Part shown: piece after piece, positions 24,490 to 31,998 of the stretch | How positions within the stretch are numbered: position 1 is the first letter of the stretch | Layout of the letters: each line of letters opens with the position of its first letter | IMG/VR virus record: IMGVR_UViG_3300042520_001980 | Span: 1 to 64,000 of that record | DNA from: a virus | Reading direction: 5' to 3' (one strand) | DNA: 64,000 nucleotides | Made by a program: the position numbers and the translations under genes | Notes under the pieces: model-generated | Told to the model about the DNA's origin: nothing | Databases searched by the model: none | What the model saw: only the letters and a program-made list of their open reading frames with translations

Positions 24490-24741
24490 TCAGCGGGGCT
24501 TGGTGGAGGAGCAGCGGCTGATGCGATCGTCCTGATCAGCGACTACTCTCTCGATTTCGTCTGTACGACGCAGCGTGTCTCGGCGCAGGTCTTCAACTGC
24601 TTCCCACAGGTCCCTACGAACGGACTCAAACTCCCCCTCTTGTGCCTTACGGGCAGCCTTGGAAAGCTCGTGCCAGTAGAGAGCGCCCATGATTGCAGTG
24701 GTGCAGGCAAATGCGATTACGGCGATTTCGGTAAATGTCAT
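24490..24741 (-). CDS. Membrane-anchored coiled-coil protein
   Basis: 83 aa. One N-terminal membrane segment (about residues 5-23, IAVIAFACTTAIMGALYW) then a charged coiled coil rich in Glu/Arg. AAAGGAA lies upstream of the start. Possible lysis accessory or membrane scaffold; unknown. Confidence 0.65.
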   Translation of the reverse strand: MTFTEIAVIAFACTTAIMGALYWHELSKAARKAQEGEFESVRRDLWEAVEDLRRDTLRRTDEIERVVADQDDRISRCSSTKPR

Positions 24742-24774
24742 TCGATTCCTTTTCTTAGGTTTCAGTCGCGAAGT

Positions 24775-24793
24775 GCGACCCTACAGGGTCGCA
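24775..24793 (-). other. Hairpin in the 5' leader of 24490-24741
   Basis: GCGACCC-TGTA-GGGTCGC forms a 7-bp perfect stem with a tetraloop between two genes. No U-run follows closely, so RNA processing or leader structure is more likely than termination. Confidence 0.4.
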
Positions 24794-24816
24794 GTCTAGC
24801 AAAGAAACTTCAAGTG

Positions 24817-25176
24817 TCAAACAAGAGCGTAATGTGATTTACGAGCGCATTCTGTACATAGCACTCGCAACCATTTATTTCTTTTGTGCATTGCGCTGGG
24901 ATAGTAACCGCAGTCCTGGCAGGTTCTGGAAGCCTGTAGGGAGAACCCCTTTACAATGTTTACAGATATCAACGTAGGATTAACCAACTTTACATCCAGG
25001 GTTCCGTACAACTCCTTCATGCTTTGCACGGTGAAATCTCTGGAGACTAGCTGCTGCTGTCTAAGAGTATTGAACTCATGTAGCAGATCTATTCCCAGCA
25101 TTACCCAGCCTTTTGGAAGCTGAATGTTCATCACGTCTACAAAGTCATAATTGGGATAAATTGGGAATGGTTGCAT
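24817..25176 (-). CDS. Zinc-ribbon phage protein
   Basis: 119 aa. The C-terminus has CQDCGYYP and LCTEC, a four-Cys ribbon, preceded by QSMKELYGTLDVKL. This order matches a common phage family in which QxKEKFGxLRFY precedes a TCExCG...LCDEC ribbon. No function is established. Confidence 0.65.
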   Translation of the reverse strand: MQPFPIYPNYDFVDVMNIQLPKGWVMLGIDLLHEFNTLRQQQLVSRDFTVQSMKELYGTLDVKLVNPTLISVNIVKGFSLQASRTCQDCGYYPSAMHKRNKWLRVLCTECARKSHYALV

Positions 25177-25208
25177 GGTGCTAATCAGCGGTAGATTATG
25201 TTAACGCG

Positions 25209-25391
25209 TTAAAGCACCTTTTGCAGTAGACGAGAAATGGTGTGCAGCAGAGACCAGATCAGCAGGCCAAGCATGGCCCACCAACCTCCTTGCCACATCA
25301 AAGCCACAGGAATGGCCAATAGGACCAGTACAAGGGCCAGTAGACCCACAATCATGGTAACGGCAAGCAGCGCCGCAAGCCAGCCTCTCAT
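25209..25391 (-). CDS. 60-aa membrane protein, holin-like size
   Basis: Starts MRGWLAALLAV at 25391 in an ATGA overlap with the preceding stop. Two hydrophobic segments (about residues 5-28 and 32-50) separated by a short GGWW turn, and a basic tail. Size and topology resemble small class II holins, but no cassette context supports it. A longer in-frame start would read through the upstream gene. Confidence 0.5.
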   Translation of the reverse strand: MRGWLAALLAVTMIVGLLALVLVLLAIPVALMWQGGWWAMLGLLIWSLLHTISRLLQKVL

Positions 25392-25663
25392 AGGACTGTA
25401 GACCGCAGTTTCTTTGCAGCTGTCTTTAGTGCAGCAATTTGCCTTAGAGTGTCCTTGTGCATTGTTTTCTTTGGTGACCATTCTTGCTCCAACAATACTA
25501 CTAGCGCTTCGTAGGTGTTTATCAGCTTCTCCAAACGCTCTATCTCTGCCAGCGAGCGCATGTTTATCTCGACAACGCGCTGCTCGAACACCGGGGTAGG
25601 TACTCCTTTGTATCCAGGGACTGGTTTTACTAGAGTTACTTTAAGTTCTTTCTTTTTAGGCAT
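25388..25663 (-). CDS. Hypothetical lysine-rich helical protein
   Basis: 91 aa from MPKKKELKV at 25663 (AGG upstream). Basic N-terminus, then helices with RSLAEIERLEKLINTYEAL. Unknown. Confidence 0.6.
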   Translation of the reverse strand: MPKKKELKVTLVKPVPGYKGVPTPVFEQRVVEINMRSLAEIERLEKLINTYEALVVLLEQEWSPKKTMHKDTLRQIAALKTAAKKLRSTVL

Positions 25664-25700
25664 TTGATACCTAGGGGAAAAGCAGGCAGGTAAGCTCTGC

Positions 25701-25979
25701 TTAAACAACTACATCCGATAAGGCACTGGGATTGGCATAAGGCCCCAGATACTCCATTACCGGATGACTTTTTATTCCAATTGTAATTTTCATGTGCTCG
25801 ACCACTCTTATCAACCAACGCCAGTCTGTGCTCTCCAGGACTAGTTTGTATGTGTCGTCTTCAAGCTGCTCAACGTAGACCACGCTGGGCCAGTTGGGCT
25901 TTTGATCTTTGTTCAAGCACGCTTTACTGACCAGCACGGTCATTCGAAACGGCTTTTGTTTCTTTATTTTTGGTTTCAT
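25701..25979 (-). CDS. Hypothetical protein next to tRNA-Leu
   Basis: 92 aa from MKPKIKKQK at 25979, only 2 nt past the 3' end of tRNA-Leu(CAA). Mixed alpha/beta with WRWLIRVVEHM. Upstream in-frame starts lie inside the tRNA and are rejected. Unknown. Confidence 0.6.
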   Translation of the reverse strand: MKPKIKKQKPFRMTVLVSKACLNKDQKPNWPSVVYVEQLEDDTYKLVLESTDWRWLIRVVEHMKITIGIKSHPVMEYLGPYANPSALSDVVV

Positions 25980-25981
25980 AA

Positions 25982-26066
25982 TGGCTTTGGTGGGAATCGA
26001 ACCCACACGCCTTTAGAGGGCGTCGGATTTTGAATCCGATGCGTCTGCCAGTTCCGCCACAAAGCC
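25982..26066 (-). tRNA. tRNA-Leu (CAA)
   Basis: 85 nt: GGCTTTG/CAAAGCC acceptor, anticodon loop TTCAAAA in TCGGA/TCCGA, long variable arm, T-loop TTCGATT, discriminator A. Decodes UUG. Confidence 0.95.
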
Positions 26067-26069
26067 TAA

Positions 26070-26151
26070 TGCCCTGAGTGGGAATCGAACCCACACGCCT
26101 TTCGGCTGCAGATTTTAAGTCTGCTACGTCTGCCAGTTTCGTCATCAGGGC
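26070..26151 (-). tRNA. tRNA-Leu (UAA)
   Basis: 82 nt: GCCCTGA/TCAGGGC acceptor, anticodon loop CTTAAAA in GCAGA/TCTGC, long variable arm, T-loop TTCGATT. Four bases separate it from the next tRNA-Leu, with which it shares the T-arm sequence. Confidence 0.95.
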
Positions 26152-26156
26152 GGGAC

Positions 26157-26191
26157 AGGTATTATGGCTGGTCCTTAAACACATAATACCT
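26157..26191 (-). other. Hairpin between tRNA-Leu and tRNA-Lys
   Basis: AGGTATTATG and CATAATACCT form a 10-bp perfect stem around a 15-nt loop; a likely processing signal in the tRNA transcript, or a weak terminator without a U-run. Confidence 0.45.
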
Positions 26192-26212
26192 GCGAGGCCA
26201 ACACGACCTCAA

Positions 26213-26285
26213 TGCGCTCGGTGGGACTTGAACCCACGACTTACGGATTAAAAGTCCGCTACTCTACCAACTGAGTTACGAGCGC
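26213..26285 (-). tRNA. tRNA-Lys (UUU)
   Basis: 73 nt: GCGCTCG/CGAGCGC acceptor, D-arm AACTCAGTTGGTAGAGT, anticodon loop CTTTTAA, T-loop TTCAAGT, discriminator A. Confidence 0.96.
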
Positions 26286-26291
26286 AACTTG

Positions 26292-26954
26292 TCATTTACG
26301 CCGGGGCAGTACATATGCACCTATGCCATCCACTCGATCCTTTGAAGTATAGGACCGGTATTCGACATCATGCATGTGTTTTGTAACTATGTCAAGCGAT
26401 GGATTCCGAACATCGTATTTTTCATCGACCGCCACCTTGGCGATCATATGATCGCATCTCGGTATGCCCAACGGAAAGTTGGCGTTCTTAATTCTGCACG
26501 GTCCACGCCACACCCAGGTGTCCTGACAGTACTTGCCCAGGGGATCTAGAGACCAAAGGCCTTCGTAGGCAGAAGGTATCCATCGGGTGAGACAGAGAAA
26601 CATGTCTCCAGTTACGTATTGGTCGAGTTCTTCCAACACATCAGGCTCTATCAGTATGTCTGAGTTTGCCAGAATGTACAAATCTTCCGTCGTACCCCGA
26701 TTAGAATAATCAAAGAAGTCCTGATAGGTCGGGCGAACACTTGATTCCGCGAGCCGTACACATCCAACTTTTTGTTTTCTAATTTCAGAAAAACGAACAT
26801 AGGCCTCAGGAGTAAACTCGCTAAAGAGCACTAATTCTGCGGTTGGATTGGATGAAAAACAGCTTCTGCTGTTTTTTGTCAAACACTTTCCAAGTTCGTC
26901 ATAGCGATCGGGATTCGGACAGTCGTACCAGAATGGCGTCATAAAGTAAATCAT
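26292..26954 (-). CDS. Glycosyltransferase-like protein
   Basis: 220 aa. YILANSDILIEPDVLEEL resembles the DxD region of GT-A glycosyltransferases of the type found in large phages, followed by FLCLTRW and CQDTWVWRG, and a late HMHDVEYRS. Sugar transfer to DNA, virion or host glycans is possible; donor and acceptor are unknown. It overlaps the upstream gene by 4 nt. Confidence 0.5.
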   Translation of the reverse strand: MIYFMTPFWYDCPNPDRYDELGKCLTKNSRSCFSSNPTAELVLFSEFTPEAYVRFSEIRKQKVGCVRLAESSVRPTYQDFFDYSNRGTTEDLYILANSDILIEPDVLEELDQYVTGDMFLCLTRWIPSAYEGLWSLDPLGKYCQDTWVWRGPCRIKNANFPLGIPRCDHMIAKVAVDEKYDVRNPSLDIVTKHMHDVEYRSYTSKDRVDGIGAYVLPRRK

Positions 26955-27298
26955 GATTCAAAGACTATGGTCACATAGTCTGCCTTCTTAAGGACGATCT
27001 CGGTCCACCTAGGCGCATTGATTTCCTTGGAGTTCTTGACCCCCATAAATATCGCTTTTCCGCAAACCTGGTAGCTGACTCCTCTGCATATCAGCATCAG
27101 CTTACTAGCCAGTTCGTTGTGTTTTCCAGGCTCGTCTTTTTCCGGCACAAACATCATCAGGCCATCTCCCAGGTCTATGGCCATCGGCCAGGATTCCAGA
27201 ATAGACGGTATCTCTGCGGTGTTAATCGAGGTTCTCTCCACCTTTTGAACCGAGTCTTTGCCGGCGGGATGAAGTATGACTACTTCTAACTTTTTCAT
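26951..27298 (-). CDS. Hypothetical alpha/beta protein
   Basis: 115 aa from MKKLEVVILHPAGK at 27298, an ATGA overlap with the 42-aa ORF. Contains AIDLGDGLMMFVP and a strand ending YVTIVFES. Unknown function. Confidence 0.6.
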   Translation of the reverse strand: MKKLEVVILHPAGKDSVQKVERTSINTAEIPSILESWPMAIDLGDGLMMFVPEKDEPGKHNELASKLMLICRGVSYQVCGKAIFMGVKNSKEINAPRWTEIVLKKADYVTIVFES

Positions 27299-27423
27299 CT
27301 GTGCTGTCCTACGAAGAAGGTGTCCAGAGTCTTGTAATACGCAGTCCAGAACAGCTTGGGCTGCATCCAATTTGGAGTGTGGGCCAGCCACCACTCCATT
27401 ACGAATTCTATTTTTCTTAGCAT
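27295..27423 (-). CDS. 42-aa aromatic small protein
   Basis: MLRKIEFVMEWWLAHTPNWM..., rich in Trp/Phe/Tyr, stop overlapping the next ATG. It begins 4 nt after a terminator hairpin; translation is supported mainly by coupling. Possibly membrane-associated. Confidence 0.45.
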   Translation of the reverse strand: MLRKIEFVMEWWLAHTPNWMQPKLFWTAYYKTLDTFFVGQHR

Positions 27424-27426
27424 TTG

Positions 27427-27463
27427 AAAAGGGCCTGGCCACTTTTGAAGTGTGACCAGGCCC
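27427..27463 (-). terminator. Terminator after tRNA-Arg
   Basis: GGGCCTGGTCAC and GTGGCCAGGCCC pair, followed by TTTTC on the minus strand, 14 nt after the 3' end of tRNA-Arg. Confidence 0.7.
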
Positions 27464-27476
27464 CATGAAAGAGGAA

Positions 27477-27550
<74 letters not shown>

Positions 27551-27557
27551 TCCTTGT

Positions 27558-28097
27558 TTAGCTGCTGCAGAGTTCTAGGACTGGAGCCAGCTTGCCCCAC
27601 TTGATTCTGCGCTTCAGGAACTTGTACAGGGCCCAGGTGACCCTGCAGTCCTGCATGCAGTAGGAAGCCATCTTAGGGGATTGACGACTCCAGTCAATAG
27701 GAGGTTTGTCCTTGTGCACTCCTAGTCTATAGCCCCAGGCTTCCAGAGAGTTAGACAACTTACGATCGGGATTCCGGATTCGTTTTTCCCGAAATCCATT
27801 TGGAAACATCGACTTAGCCCGACGGTAAGTGCAGAACACCCGGGGAGTTTTCAAAGTTTTCTGTGTCCAGGTCTGCAGAACGTTGACGTCGAACTCCGCA
27901 TTATGGGCGATGATCTCGTCTGCGGTGTACACCATCCACATTCCGAATGACAGATTGTCGCCTTCGAAGGTGTATTCGTATCCGGTGTCTGCATCAATGG
28001 CGCACAGGCAATGCAGCTTGGTAAGAGAGGATCGGTCTCCCTTGTTCCAGGCATTGAAGTCGATGGCGTTGGTCTCGGTGTCTATCACCAGCTTCAT
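27558..28097 (-). CDS. DEDD-type 3'-5' exonuclease
   Basis: 179 aa. Exo I motif LVIDTET at residues 3-9, Exo II IIAHNAEFDVNVL at about 61-73, and Exo III with MASYCMQDCRVTW near 145-157 (DEDDy-like), as in the proofreading domain of family A polymerases of the T7 type. No polymerase domain is attached, so it is a stand-alone exonuclease or a split proofreading subunit. Lies between two tRNA genes. Confidence 0.85.
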   Translation of the reverse strand: MKLVIDTETNAIDFNAWNKGDRSSLTKLHCLCAIDADTGYEYTFEGDNLSFGMWMVYTADEIIAHNAEFDVNVLQTWTQKTLKTPRVFCTYRRAKSMFPNGFREKRIRNPDRKLSNSLEAWGYRLGVHKDKPPIDWSRQSPKMASYCMQDCRVTWALYKFLKRRIKWGKLAPVLELCSS

Positions 28098-28114
28098 GAC
28101 GGTCCTTTCTTGAA

Positions 28115-28186
28115 AGCGGACGACGGGATTCGAACCCGCAACAGCTAGCTTGGAAGGCTAGCACTCTACCGTTGAGTTACATCCGC
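28115..28186 (-). tRNA. tRNA-Gly (UCC)
   Basis: 72 nt: GCGGATG/CGTCCGC acceptor (one G-U), anticodon loop CTTCCAA in CTAGC/GCTAG, T-loop TTCGAAT, discriminator U. Decodes GGA/GGG. Confidence 0.95.
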
Positions 28187-28286
28187 AAAAGCCGATTATT
28201 CCAGTTCGGCAAACACTGGCAGTACGCCTTGTCGTATGCTGCGCTGCAGGGCATCTAGAACCCATACAGACATCTTCAGGGCAGCC

Positions 28287-28637
28287 TTAGCCTCTTATAG
28301 CGGTCTTGTCGCATGCCGCAGATGCATGCAGACCGGCCGGACTATCTGGATAGCTGAGCTCGGCATCTCCAGACGCATTACCCTCAGGTTGATGTTCGCT
28401 TATGTAGAACTGAATTCTAGCGAATCCCGGCACCAGGCTTTCGGCCTGCCGATCCACCACTTTGTAGGAGAGGTGCTTTTTCCCTGCCCAGCACTTCCAC
28501 CGGTACGGTTCGGATATATAGTACCTGTGTGCGGAGAACAGCTGCCTGAACTGCCACAAGGCCTCCTCCAAAGCCTGTTGTTCTGTATCGAACAGCACTG
28601 GCCAAACCCATACGCCCATCTTCAGTTGATACTTCAT
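28287..28637 (-). CDS. Hypothetical protein
   Basis: 116 aa from MKYQLKMGVWVWP at 28637, 4 nt after the 3' end of a tRNA. First half has many aromatic residues (WPVLFD, HRYYISEPYRWKCW). Unknown. Confidence 0.6.
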   Translation of the reverse strand: MKYQLKMGVWVWPVLFDTEQQALEEALWQFRQLFSAHRYYISEPYRWKCWAGKKHLSYKVVDRQAESLVPGFARIQFYISEHQPEGNASGDAELSYPDSPAGLHASAACDKTAIRG

Positions 28638-28640
28638 GAA

Positions 28641-28738
28641 TGCACCCGGTGGGATTCGAACCCACATTATCCGGCTTATCTGGCCGGTGCTTTAACCTGA
28701 TTATAAGGCAGGCTGCTTAACCATTTAGCTACGGGTGC
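28641..28738 (-). tRNA. Atypical tRNA, apparent anticodon UAU, long variable arm
   Basis: 98 nt. Acceptor GCACCCG/CGGGTGC, T-arm GTGGG-TTCGAAT-CCCAC and a GG-containing D-loop are good. The anticodon arm is CCTGC-CTTATAA-TCAGG (last pair C-U) or GCCTG/CAGGT with a 9-nt loop; both place TAT in the middle (Ile, AUA). A 30-nt variable region holds a perfect CCGGC/GCCGG hairpin, which Ile tRNAs normally lack. The identity is therefore uncertain. Confidence 0.7.
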
Positions 28739-28745
28739 TAAAAGA

Positions 28746-29192
28746 TTAGCTAGGCTGCGAGGCTATGAACTCGCATTGGACCTGATGTATTTGCTGCGCT
28801 AGATGCTCTAGCTGCTGCAATACATAGGTCCGAGTTCTGAAACGGTGTGCTCCGGACAACTTAATGTCCAGAGCTGCCTTGGGGTAGTAGTTGAAGCTGA
28901 AGCAACCCATGCCTGTACGATAGTCACAGCTATGGGCGCAGTCAAACCCCAACTCCCAATTTCCATCAACAAGACTTGGTTCGCTGTAGGTGATCCCCCC
29001 GTGGACCTCGAACATGTACTCCAAGGTCTGCTCTTTATCGTGCTTGATCGTCTGGAAGAGCCCGTGGTCTGCAGGAACAGTGAGATATCCGCAGTAATGG
29101 CCGAATGCGTTGAAGCTGACTCTACCCAGATAGATCCACTCTCTGCCGGCTGGATCAGTGTGCGTCACGGCAAAGGTTGCAACCGTGCCCAT
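28746..29192 (-). CDS. GFDCAHS-motif phage protein
   Basis: 148 aa. Contains WELGFDCAHSCDYR, the signature of a phage protein family of unknown function (FGFDCAHxGD), with upstream beta strands (YLTVPADHG, GGITYSE) and a helical C-terminus. Its promoter is likely the CTAAATAAA-type element at 29224-29259. Confidence 0.65.
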   Translation of the reverse strand: MGTVATFAVTHTDPAGREWIYLGRVSFNAFGHYCGYLTVPADHGLFQTIKHDKEQTLEYMFEVHGGITYSEPSLVDGNWELGFDCAHSCDYRTGMGCFSFNYYPKAALDIKLSGAHRFRTRTYVLQQLEHLAQQIHQVQCEFIASQPS

Positions 29193-29223
29193 AAATGCTC
29201 CTTTTTGAGTGCGAAAGACTGTA

Positions 29224-29259
29224 CTTAGTTATTGTAACTAGGTATAGGCCTTTATTTAG
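29224..29259 (-). promoter_or_regulatory. Phage promoter-family member
   Basis: Minus-strand CTAAATAAA, GGCCT, 9 nt, then TACAATAA: the same 14-nt spacing between the two boxes as the CTAAAAATA elements near 54-55 kb. Located between a strong terminator and the 148-aa gene. Confidence 0.5.
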
Positions 29260-29266
29260 TTATGAA

Positions 29267-29297
29267 AACCCCCGTTAGTTTTGAGGCTAACGGGGGT
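29267..29297 (-). terminator. Strong terminator after the virion-protein operon
   Basis: ACCCCCGTTAG and CTAACGGGGGT pair perfectly with a 7-nt loop and are followed by TTTTC on the minus strand, about 20 nt past the stop at 29319. It ends the 29-43 kb operon. Confidence 0.85.
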
Positions 29298-29318
29298 CTA
29301 AGGATGCGTTCAGTACAC

Positions 29319-29723
29319 TCAGTCTTTGGCTTTGGTGGGCTTGTTATCCATCATACTTAGTAGTTTGTCTACAAGCAAGTAGCCGCCTACTCCTCCACCG
29401 CCTGCTCCCACCAAACCTCCCAAAGCGCCATAAGTAGCAACATCCTTTACTCTATTGCTGATATCGGTGCTTAGTCCGTACAACGCATTGGTAGTACCTG
29501 CTCCAAGAGCTGCTCCATTCCACGCACCCAAAAGAGCGCCTACGTCAGCACCTAGGCCTTTTGCAGCGCCTCTAAGTATCCTGGACATGCGAACCTTGTC
29601 CTCAGGAGCAGTCAGGCCGTGAGCCAACGCACTGATGGTAGTGGCTATCAAAGCCTGCTTGGTAAAGTCGCTTTGAGTCTGGTGTGCCTTAAGGGCCTGA
29701 AGATTGTTCGCCAGTTTAATCAT
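29319..29723 (-). CDS. Glycine-zipper protein with MIKLANNL leader
   Basis: 134 aa. Begins MIKLANNLQALKA, shared with the 363-aa gene upstream, then a helical part and a Gly-zipper region (GALGGLVGAGGGGVGGYLL) that could insert in a membrane. Context with the phage RNA polymerase suggests an internal virion or DNA-ejection protein. Function not recognised. Confidence 0.65.
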   Translation of the reverse strand: MIKLANNLQALKAHQTQSDFTKQALIATTISALAHGLTAPEDKVRMSRILRGAAKGLGADVGALLGAWNGAALGAGTTNALYGLSTDISNRVKDVATYGALGGLVGAGGGGVGGYLLVDKLLSMMDNKPTKAKD

Positions 29724-30247
29724 TCTTCTTGTGCGTACATGTCCGGATTGAGGTAGGGCATCTCCAATCCGCTTGCTGCGCCTCCGCCTGCTCCAAGCAG
29801 AGCTCCAAGGCCAAGACCGATCAGGGCCTTATCTACTCCGGGAGTTCCGCCCTGACCTTCCATAGCATCAAGGCCTAAACCAGCCAGTGCGCCTATTGGA
29901 GCTGCTGTGAAGCCTCCCTTCAATGCGCCCATCAAAGCTCTTCTCAAATAGTTTGGTTTATCAGAACGAGTAATGATGTCTTCGTTTTCGTAACCCGCCA
30001 GAGCATTACCTAAGGCTCCGCCGACACCGCCAATTAAACCGCCTGCTCCTGCACCCAGTAAGCCCGTCGCCAATGCGTTCGGCACATTGCCAGACGAACC
30101 AGCTGCGCCAAGCAGAGCACCATATAGGCCTCCAGCTAAAGCTCCGCCGCCACCGCCAACTAGGGCGCCTCTAGCAAGACGCTTTTTATAATCTACTTCG
30201 CGAGCAGCCTGTTTAAATGAAGGAACGTAATGAGAGTATGGTGTCAT
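29720..30247 (-). CDS. Glycine-zipper protein with MTPYSHY leader
   Basis: 175 aa. Leader MTPYSHYVPSFKQAA, then three Gly/Ala zipper blocks (GALVGGGGGALAGGLYG, LGAGAGGLIGGVGGALG, GLGLGALLGAGGGAASG). Likely membrane-active or self-assembling. The leader recurs in several neighbours. Confidence 0.65.
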   Translation of the reverse strand: MTPYSHYVPSFKQAAREVDYKKRLARGALVGGGGGALAGGLYGALLGAAGSSGNVPNALATGLLGAGAGGLIGGVGGALGNALAGYENEDIITRSDKPNYLRRALMGALKGGFTAAPIGALAGLGLDAMEGQGGTPGVDKALIGLGLGALLGAGGGAASGLEMPYLNPDMYAQEE

Positions 30248-30260
30248 GCTTAATATCCTT

Positions 30261-31352
30261 TTATTGAGTTAGAGATGAATTATAGCTATTAGCGTTATTT
30301 CTAGCTAATGTGCCAGCTGGTGGCTTAGGCCCTAGAGTGGAAGTTAGTCCATAGTGCGTAGCAATTGGAGCAAAGTCATCTCCATAATAGTTTCTCATAC
30401 TGGCATAGAATCGCGAGTTATTGACGGCGTCTTGCGCAGACTGCACCGCATTAGGAGAATATGCGGCAGTTGGCAATTGTGTCATAGCCTGCTGTACGGT
30501 TCCCTGTATAGCTCCAGGTATGGACTTTAACTGGTTTATGGCGCCGTAGCCCAGAGTCTTGCCTACAGCCCCTATAGGACCAGAGGATAAAACTTTGGCT
30601 GCTTCTGTAGCGGCAGTAAAGGCATTATGCGGTTTAGGACTGCCCATGGAACTGGCGAATCTTGCATCTATGGGATTGCTGCCACCTTGACGATATATGT
30701 AGTGGTAGGGGCTGGAGAGATATTCTTTTCCAGCGTGCAAAACTCCGCCCCAGCCCATCTTGTAGGCCAGTCTATATGCATCTTCAGGAGAGTATCCAGC
30801 GTCTAATAAAGACTGTATGGCCTCGACTTGGTAGTTATTTATATTCTGCACTGCTGAAGCCGCTGCACCAATAGTATCTCCAATTACTTTAGGTACGGTT
30901 AAAGCAGCAGCAGGACGTGCTACAGTTTTAAATACTTGTCCTGCCCTAGCTGCCGTAGGCAGGGCATAGCGAGCAGCCCCTGTAGGCGCTGCTACAAAGC
31001 GAAGAGCATGTGGGGCTACGGGAGCTGCAAGGGCCAATCCTGCTCCTCCAGCTGCAGCTCCGCTGACTCCCAAAGACGCAGCTGCTGCATCTAACAGAGG
31101 GTCTTTATATTGAAGCTCTAGCTGATTTGGACCTGGTAGCGCGTTGTATACTCGACGTACAGTATCTACCCATGGGGAATCATCAGCATAATCTGAGCCA
31201 ATACGCCCACCGGTCCAGTAGTGTGCTGCTCCACTAAATGGCTCTACCAGCTGAGAACCAAATGCCTTTACACCTTCCCATAAAGGATTCTCCTCCGCAC
31301 GCTTGATGCGGAAGGAGTGCAAGGCAGAAAGATTGTTGGCCAACTTTATCAT
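30261..31352 (-). CDS. Putative internal virion protein (LELQYxDPLLD paralog)
   Basis: 363 aa with the MIKLANNLSALHSFRIKRAEE leader. An Ala/Gly-rich central part (about 95-180) follows the motif LELQYKDPLLD, which is shared with the 656-aa protein at 40779-42749. No enzymatic motif. Probably a virion or ejection protein. Confidence 0.65.
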   Translation of the reverse strand: MIKLANNLSALHSFRIKRAEENPLWEGVKAFGSQLVEPFSGAAHYWTGGRIGSDYADDSPWVDTVRRVYNALPGPNQLELQYKDPLLDAAAASLGVSGAAAGGAGLALAAPVAPHALRFVAAPTGAARYALPTAARAGQVFKTVARPAAALTVPKVIGDTIGAAASAVQNINNYQVEAIQSLLDAGYSPEDAYRLAYKMGWGGVLHAGKEYLSSPYHYIYRQGGSNPIDARFASSMGSPKPHNAFTAATEAAKVLSSGPIGAVGKTLGYGAINQLKSIPGAIQGTVQQAMTQLPTAAYSPNAVQSAQDAVNNSRFYASMRNYYGDDFAPIATHYGLTSTLGPKPPAGTLARNNANSYNSSLTQ

Positions 31353-31996
31353 TATTCAAATTTGTTGTATTTATCTATTATAGCTTTAAACTTAGGATTT
31401 TTCATGGCGCGCTGCTTGGCAACATGTTGGCCAGCCAGACTGCCTAGTAACGATGCCAAGCTTGCTGCAGCTCCACCCTCAAGAATTGGAGTAAGCGTCT
31501 TGCCAAATCTATCATGACCAGCAAGATAGCCGGCGCCTCCAGCACCTAGTCCAGCAAGCAAAGCTGCAGTAATCCCCCAGTTTCTACCAGAGCGATTTAT
31601 ATCATTTAGCAGTTGCTTTTCTGTTTTATTAAAAGTATTTAAAGCAGCATCGACTCGTTCTCGCTCTTTGGAGAACAGATGTAGTTGGCCCAACAGTTTA
31701 CCTATACCTAAACCTGCAAACATGCCGGCAGGCCCTGCAGTCAATCCACCTATGGCAGCACTAGGCAAACCGTAGGCTCCTTGATAAAGAGCGGTATCTC
31801 CAAGCTCCCACAGTCTTTGTTTGTTTAAAAGCGTAGGCCCAAAGAACTGCTGTTTAAGATCTTCGTATCCTCTGAACGGAGTTTGTTCGGGGCTGTGATC
31901 CTGTACCGCTACTGTTTCAAGTACATCTCCTGGCAGATGAGATAACTGAGCTACCTGTTCTACAGCTTTGGAGATGTTGTTAGGCTTCTTGGCCAC
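31352..31996 (-). CDS. Putative virion membrane-active protein (GTG start)
   Basis: 214 aa starting at GTG 31996, 2 nt after the RNA polymerase stop, with AGG upstream. Hydrophobic Gly/Ala segments at about 75-105 and 140-200. It carries no polymerase bridge-helix or trigger-loop motif, so it does not supply the missing beta-prime half. Confidence 0.65.
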   Translation of the reverse strand: MAKKPNNISKAVEQVAQLSHLPGDVLETVAVQDHSPEQTPFRGYEDLKQQFFGPTLLNKQRLWELGDTALYQGAYGLPSAAIGGLTAGPAGMFAGLGIGKLLGQLHLFSKERERVDAALNTFNKTEKQLLNDINRSGRNWGITAALLAGLGAGGAGYLAGHDRFGKTLTPILEGGAAASLASLLGSLAGQHVAKQRAMKNPKFKAIIDKYNKFE

Positions 31997-31998
31997 GA

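Noticed and set aside
31352-31996. Possible missing C-terminal beta-prime half directly downstream of the polymerase
   Set aside because: The 214-aa product is Gly/Ala-rich with membrane-like segments and no bridge-helix or trigger-loop motif.
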